Assembly: GCA_022539475.1 (NCBI GenBank)
Contig: VCMS01000040.1
Coordinates: forward strand, 162,652-226,651
Source: Gracilaria domingensis
Taxonomy: Eukaryota > Rhodophyta > Florideophyceae > Gracilariales > Gracilariaceae
Direction: 5' to 3'
Length of the DNA stretch: 64,000 bases
The position numbers and the translations under genes were made by a program. Positions 59,367 through 64,000 of the stretch are shown here, in pieces (position 1 is the first letter of the stretch; each line of letters opens with the position of its first letter). The notes beneath the pieces were generated by a model. It had not been told where the DNA came from. It did no database searches and saw only the letters and a program-made list of their open reading frames with translations.

Positions 59367-59596
59367 CTTTGCATATACTTTCGCATTGCATTGAAGTTGA
59401 AAACCTTTTCGGATTTCCAATTGTCTTTAAAAACGCTGAAAGTGGGTGACAGGAGGCCACCACTGGCAAAAACTTTGCACTGCACCGGGTGACGGGAGGG
59501 TGACGAAGAAAATTTTTAGAAATCGTGCAACACTGGTCTGACCCCCCCGCCCCCAGCCCGCCCGCCCACCCGCCGCCGCCCGCCCGCCCGCCCGCC

Positions 59597-61186
59597 ATGT
59601 CGCGCCCCGCGTCCCAGTCCGTCGGCGCCACCGCCGTGCGGCGCGCGCGCACTCACTCGCTCTGCGCAGACGCCGCCACCGACGGCGCCGATGCGCCGCC
59701 GTCCGTTGCGTACGCGCTCCGCGCCCGCAAGCGCGCCCGGCTGGCGCCGCCGCCAGACCCGCCGCCGCTGCTGAGCGCCGCCAATTCCTCGCGCATCTCC
59801 GCGTCCCGCCATGTTTCGTACGCGTATGCCAGGGAGCGACGGCGACTCGACCTGCTGCCGCAGCTGGCCGCCGCCACCGCCGCCAAGGCGCCGTCGCAGA
59901 CGCCGCATCAGCCGCCGCCGCCGCGAAAGCCGTTGGCGCCCTACTGTCTGCCCAACAAGGCCGATGCCGACGGCCACCTTATATACAAGCTTGGCGACGG
60001 CTTGTTACCCAGCCCAAAGTTTCCCAATGGCCGCTACAAGATTCTTAGTGATCTTGGCGAGGGTACCTTTGGCAAGGTCGTCGAGTGCTGGGACCGCAGC
60101 CGCGGCCAGCGCGTCGCCGTCAAAATCATCCGAAACGTCACCAAGTACCGCCAGGCTGCTCGTCTGGAGATTGACGTGTTGCTGCACATCAAAATGCACG
60201 ATCCTGCCCAGCTTTACCACTGCGTCCGGTTCTTTACTTGGTTCGACTACGAGTCGCATGTGTGCGTTGTTTTCGAAAAGCTCGGCCCTTCCTTGTATGA
60301 GCAACTGCGGCGAAATCGTTTCCGGCCCTTTCCGCTGCAGCAGGTGCGCGCCTTCGCCTTTCAGCTGCTGCAAAGCGTTCATTTCGTGCACAACCTCACG
60401 CTCATTCACACTGACCTCAAGCCCGAGAATATTCTGCTGGCGGACCCCAAGTGCCCAAACGACATCAAGCTCATTGATTTCGGAAGCGCAACGTTTGAGT
60501 CACAGCATCACTCTGCGGTCATTTCCACCCGCCATTACCGCGCTCCAGAGGTCATTCTGGGGTTGGGCTGGACTTATCCGTGCGACCTATGGAGCATTGG
60601 CTGTATTCTTGTAGAGCTGTACACTGGCCGAGCTCTTTTCCAAACTCACGAAAATCTTGAACACCTCGCCATGATGATGTCCGTCCTGGGACCCATTCCA
60701 GATTCCATGATTAGGCGCGCAGATTGCTCTGGGCAAAAATACTTTACTCGCTTGAAAAGCGGCCGAAAGGCGCTCAATTGGCCGCAAGGAGCGTCTTCCA
60801 GGGAATCTGTGCGCTCCGTTAACAAAGTGCAAGCACTACACAAGATCATCCGCGACCCGGATGCACACGCCACATTTTTTGACCTCGTACGTCGTTTGCT
60901 GGACTTCGAGCCGAGAACTCGGTGTACATCGGCTGAAGCCCTTCAACATCCTTTTTTTCAGGACGATATACTCTGCACACCTCAGCATGCCTCTTCAAGT
61001 GCTGCGTCGACTCAACTGCAGCGTTCTTCTGCCTCGTCAACCGTCAAACGGAAAAGGCGATCGGTGAAGAGGAAACATGCGCAGAATGTGAGCACAATAA
61101 CCTCCAACGCATCTTCATCGAGTTCTGTGGTGGCTGCCAACCCGCTTGTGCTTTATCAGGACGAAGATGTGCATCAGAGCTCTTAG
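59597..61186 (+). CDS. CLK/LAMMER-family dual-specificity protein kinase
   Basis: A 529-residue kinase from the ATG at 59597 (the frame upstream starts at GTG). Residues 1 to about 140 are a basic, low-complexity leader. The catalytic domain runs from about 145 to 480: Gly loop GEGTFGKVVE, VAVKIIRN with the ATP-contacting Lys, HTDLKPENILL catalytic loop, DFGSAT metal site, and APEVILGLGW activation segment. The family motif EHLAMMERILG reads EHLAMMMSVLG here, so the first six residues are kept and the rest diverges. CLK/LAMMER kinases phosphorylate SR splicing factors. The C-terminal tail (STVKRKRRSVKRKH) is basic and Ser-rich and could be a nuclear signal. The first 350 bases are a GC island. 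Confidence 0.93.
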   Translation: MSRPASQSVGATAVRRARTHSLCADAATDGADAPPSVAYALRARKRARLAPPPDPPPLLSAANSSRISASRHVSYAYARERRRLDLLPQLAAATAAKAPSQTPHQPPPPRKPLAPYCLPNKADADGHLIYKLGDGLLPSPKFPNGRYKILSDLGEGTFGKVVECWDRSRGQRVAVKIIRNVTKYRQAARLEIDVLLHIKMHDPAQLYHCVRFFTWFDYESHVCVVFEKLGPSLYEQLRRNRFRPFPLQQVRAFAFQLLQSVHFVHNLTLIHTDLKPENILLADPKCPNDIKLIDFGSATFESQHHSAVISTRHYRAPEVILGLGWTYPCDLWSIGCILVELYTGRALFQTHENLEHLAMMMSVLGPIPDSMIRRADCSGQKYFTRLKSGRKALNWPQGASSRESVRSVNKVQALHKIIRDPDAHATFFDLVRRLLDFEPRTRCTSAEALQHPFFQDDILCTPQHASSSAASTQLQRSSASSTVKRKRRSVKRKHAQNVSTITSNASSSSSVVAANPLVLYQDEDVHQSS

Positions 61187-62327
61187 TCGTTCGAGCACTC
61201 TTGTAACTTCCCGGTCGCTGGGCATGTATATCTGCCAGTTGAACTAACATGAACTGTGTCTATTGTTTTTCATGATCATGTTCGCCTATCCTGTTGCTAT
61301 ACGGACTTTTAATATATCGTCCCATCTTATTTTTGTTTACTGGGCACGCTCACATGTACTTTGGCCCTCAGCTAATAAAGAACTACTGGAAACCTGCGTC
61401 GACTCGGTTTGTCAAACTAAAGGAAAACGTCTCATTCGCTAGTTGCTGTAGACAACTCCCTTTCGTACGCGACTCAAGCGAGTTCGCGAACGCCAGGTTT
61501 GAGGAATGCGATAAGCAGACGTGCAGGCACGAGTACGAGGATATGCGTAGTGCTAGAGCGCTGAGGGCAAACCTGATGCTCTCGCGTGGAGAACTTGGGG
61601 CTGGACTCCGTGTACAAGGGTAAGGCTACGGTCGGTAAAGGGTTACCAACAGTACTGCGCTTTACAGATATTTCGTTGAGGTCGTGGCAGTAGAAGGATA
61701 GGGTGAAAGGGTTTCTGGTAGCTTTTTTTGTTTTCGGATAACCCTCCAGCCCTCTTGTATGAAGGATTCACAAACATGAATCTGGAATAGACAGAATCCG
61801 TTTATTCACATTCATGACTGCGTTAGTTTGACTGGACTGGTGCCTCTACCGGTAGCTTACAAGATGTGGACGGAAACGCGACTATTCTAGCTGTTAAGAT
61901 TTGGTATACCATCGGCAAAGGGTATAGCGTACCATTTCGTGTCCTAGGTTGGACTTACTTCAATCCTTAAGCTTTGTACGCCTTTGAAAAGTGGCTTTGT
62001 GATTGTGTGTGGAAGATTCGGACCGATACCTGGCGAGTCCAGCACTGCTTCACACACCCCAAACTTACCATGCACGGAACCCATCCATGTTATAGATAGT
62101 GCAGTGAGAAAGCCCTTGACCCCCCCTCCCCTCCATCGACAGATTCTGTGACCAAGCCTGGAAAACGACTTGTCTTGGGTTGCCGCTCGAACTCGTGTCA
62201 TCTCTCAAAACTGGATTCCGGTAATACACCACAGGATACATATCCGCGCAGCTTGGATGCTTGATAGGTCCAAGAGTATCTTTCCACATTCGCAAGTGGT
62301 TGAGAATATACATAGCATGTGAGGCTC
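61187..62327. other. 3' intergenic region between convergent genes
   Basis: Between the kinase and the kinesin gene. Nothing coding is recognised. Small AT-rich stretches near 61300-61380 may carry polyadenylation signals (for example AATAAAG at 61373). Confidence 0.5.
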
Positions 62328-64000
62328 CTACAAGTCGATTTTAGCAGATCTTTGAGCTGTTCCAACATGACAGTTGTTGACCTTTGCAGCAAACCGTAGA
62401 GAGCAAAGCGATTCATTAAAGCTTTCGGGTGCATGTGAAAGATTAACAAACATCAGAGCTTTGGAGTCACCTCCCAGAGAATCCTGAAGTAGGTGGGTGA
62501 GCTTCGAGTTGCGATATGGGACGTGGCCTGCTTTCTTGGAAAGCGCAGAAATTACATCTCCGAGCGCTGAGAGGCTCTTGTTAATATGTTTCGTCTCTCG
62601 CAACCGTTCTCCCTCCGCTTTGCTCTTTTCCAGTCGTTCTGAACCGGCTAGATCAATGAGATTCAAGAGACCCTCGCGGCACTCCCGAGTCCCAGCATTC
62701 TTGCCACGGACGTATAGACGGAAAACTGAATGTGAACGAGAGCTTCTTTCATTGGATTGAGTGGCTGCGGTCGCACGGTTCTTCATAGATTGGGTTATGA
62801 GCTTCTGAATATGAGCTTCGTCTTTCACGGCTTCGACGGTAAGATCAGTAACTGATGAACTCTTCTTATCTTGACTGTAAACTACCCGATGCTCCCTGGA
62901 TTTGCCACCATTGGCGGAATTGTCGACGAGCAAATCCCTGATCGACTCATTGTAGATTTCCAGAAAGGAGGCTTTGAGATCAAATGTCCATCCGTCCTTT
63001 TTCATGCTTCTCGCTGTTTCAAACACTTGTTGAATGGATCGTGGTACCATTCCAAGATTGGAATCATCACCACCCCGTTCTCCTAGCATAGTATAAGTCT
63101 TTCCGGAGCCGGTTTGACCGTAGGCAAAAATGCATACTCGGTACCCATCAATAGCACTTTGAACCAATTGGGAGATTTCTTCGAAAACAGTATCCTGCGA
63201 GGATGTTGGATCAAAGACCCGGTCGAACTTGAACGGATAGCTCTGATGAATGCGAACAGAAGGTTCATTTGGAGGAGATTTGGCCACCACCCCCTGGCCC
63301 TTCTCATTATAACGAAACATTTCATCATTCGAGGATTCGATCTCCTTGCCAATCGGTGGTCGAATTCGACAGAACACACGAATATTACCCTTTAGCTCTT
63401 GGATGGTGTTGTGGAGACGTCTACGCTCTGCAGCGTCCTCTCGCGCCTGTCGCTCAAGATCTTGAATTTGGTTCTTGGTCTCTTCATTTGCGGTAATCAG
63501 TTCTTGCGTCTCTGCTCTCGATTTCGTTAAATCATTATGCAGAGCATCCAACTTCAGGTCAAGTGCCATTTTCTCCGAGTTAATAGTGGAAATCTTTCGC
63601 TCTTGTAGAGAAACTGATTCTTTGAAGTTATCGAGCTCATTGGTCCTAGCAGTTAAATCGGCCTCAAGATTTGCGTTTGCTTTTCTCAAGCTGTCTCGCT
63701 GTTGCTCAAGGTCGTGAAGCTGAGGCTTCAGTTCCTTCTTGTATGATTCAAAGGCATCAAGCTCTTTCTTTCTTTCAGCCTCACCTGCAGCTTTTTGGTG
63801 CTCGAGTTTATCTCGGTTAGTTTCCAAATCCTCGACCTGGCTTTGCAACGACTTAATGCGCTTCCTCAGGGACTCTTCAACTTGAAGTCGTTCCGATTCG
63901 AGTTCTTCGTTCTCCCGTTTTGCTCTTCTAAGCGCCGCCTCCGCTGATGACTGTTCTCCTTCTGCAATTTCAACACGGCGTATTACATCCTTCAGCTTCG
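62328..64000 (-). CDS. Kinesin-14 (C-terminal motor), 5' end beyond the window
   Basis: A minus-end-directed microtubule motor. The frame is open to the edge at 64000, so the N-terminus lies outside. The visible 550 residues start in a long coiled coil (IRRVEIAEGEQSSAEAALRR), then the kinesin-14 neck ELKGNIRVFCRIRPP. The motor core follows with P-loop GQTGSGKTYTM, switch I NERSSRSHSVF, switch II LIDLAGSERL, and YRNSKLTHLLQDSLGG. The motor ends near the C-terminus, with a 15-residue tail (ending RSAKIDL). This C-terminal placement and the neck sequence define kinesin-14. The likely role is spindle organisation or microtubule cross-linking. There is no MyTH4/FERM or calmodulin-binding part in view. 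Confidence 0.95.
   Translation of the reverse strand, partial: KLKDVIRRVEIAEGEQSSAEAALRRAKRENEELESERLQVEESLRKRIKSLQSQVEDLETNRDKLEHQKAAGEAERKKELDAFESYKKELKPQLHDLEQQRDSLRKANANLEADLTARTNELDNFKESVSLQERKISTINSEKMALDLKLDALHNDLTKSRAETQELITANEETKNQIQDLERQAREDAAERRRLHNTIQELKGNIRVFCRIRPPIGKEIESSNDEMFRYNEKGQGVVAKSPPNEPSVRIHQSYPFKFDRVFDPTSSQDTVFEEISQLVQSAIDGYRVCIFAYGQTGSGKTYTMLGERGGDDSNLGMVPRSIQQVFETARSMKKDGWTFDLKASFLEIYNESIRDLLVDNSANGGKSREHRVVYSQDKKSSSVTDLTVEAVKDEAHIQKLITQSMKNRATAATQSNERSSRSHSVFRLYVRGKNAGTRECREGLLNLIDLAGSERLEKSKAEGERLRETKHINKSLSALGDVISALSKKAGHVPYRNSKLTHLLQDSLGGDSKALMFVNLSHAPESFNESLCSLRFAAKVNNCHVGTAQRSAKIDL

Larger units (their letters stand above)
57472..59596. other. Gene-poor region with remnants, a duplication and hairpins
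   Basis: Downstream of the hAT gene. It contains protein-like frames of unknown origin (57794-58259), a diverged duplication at about 58605-58700 and 58910-59005, and the hairpin cluster at 59174-59366. The last 60 bases are C-rich and lead into the kinase gene. Confidence 0.6.

Noticed and set aside
54539-59525. Shared 13-mer AGAAAATTTTTAG near 54539 and 59507 as possible ends of a larger mobile element
   Set aside because: The match is short, AT-rich and in direct orientation, with no flanking duplication. Not enough to define an element.

Overview
This is nuclear DNA of a eukaryote, most likely a red alga. The strongest single clue is a gene at 37233-38612 that closely resembles the GT78 mannosylglycerate synthases, the enzymes that make digeneaside in red algae. 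Other clues agree: nuclear-type housekeeping genes (GlnRS, TAF11, eIF3j, a CPSF6-like factor, RGP1, TAN1), mostly intronless genes with occasional tiny introns (62 and 79 nt, GTAAG...AG), a PPR protein and a methionine aminopeptidase with an N-terminal extension. There are no operons and genes lie on both strands. I assign no genus.

Layout. 1-2331 has no supportable gene. 2.3-14.3 kb: helical-repeat protein, tRNA-Lys(CTT) overlapping the stop codon of an amylosucrase-like GH13 enzyme, methionine aminopeptidase, an unknown coiled-coil protein, a glutathione-peroxidase-like protein without its catalytic residues, mitochondrial ribosomal bS16 (two exons) and an Oxa1/Cox18-type insertase. 14.9-24.3 kb: a two-exon secreted LPMO-like protein, a strong hairpin, a full ABCB transporter, TAN1, and a secreted Spondin_N protein. 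25.8-32.3 kb: an oxalyl-CoA-synthetase-type AMP-forming ligase, a PPR protein and RGP1. 32.3-35.1 kb is a gene desert. 35.1-45.7 kb: a very GC-rich block with a Tul1-type RING E3, mannosylglycerate synthase, a two-domain type II membrane glycosyltransferase, a C2H2 zinc-finger protein and a TMEM19-family membrane protein. 46.2-54.3 kb: a zinc-finger/basic nuclear protein, TAF11, GlnRS, eIF3j and a CPSF6-like mRNA 3'-end factor. 55.1-57.5 kb: one long open hAT transposase. 57.5-59.6 kb: protein-like remnants, a diverged duplication and a cluster of hairpins. 59.6-64.0 kb: a CLK/LAMMER-type kinase and the motor half of a kinesin-14 that runs off the window.

Shared themes. Several genes handle carbohydrate: amylosucrase-like enzyme, mannosylglycerate synthase, the Golgi-type glycosyltransferase and the secreted LPMO-like protein. 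They are scattered and I see no cluster logic. Two more (Spondin_N, RING E3, plus RGP1 for Golgi traffic) belong to the secretory route. A striking base-composition mosaic cuts through genes: GC islands near 4.2-5.9, 20.9-22.9, 36.2-43.9, 53.9-54.5 and 59.55-59.95 kb begin and end inside coding regions.

I saw no retrovirus-like element, no rRNA and no CRISPR array. Many listed start codons are the first in-frame ATG consistent with family length; N-termini and introns without homologues remain uncertain.
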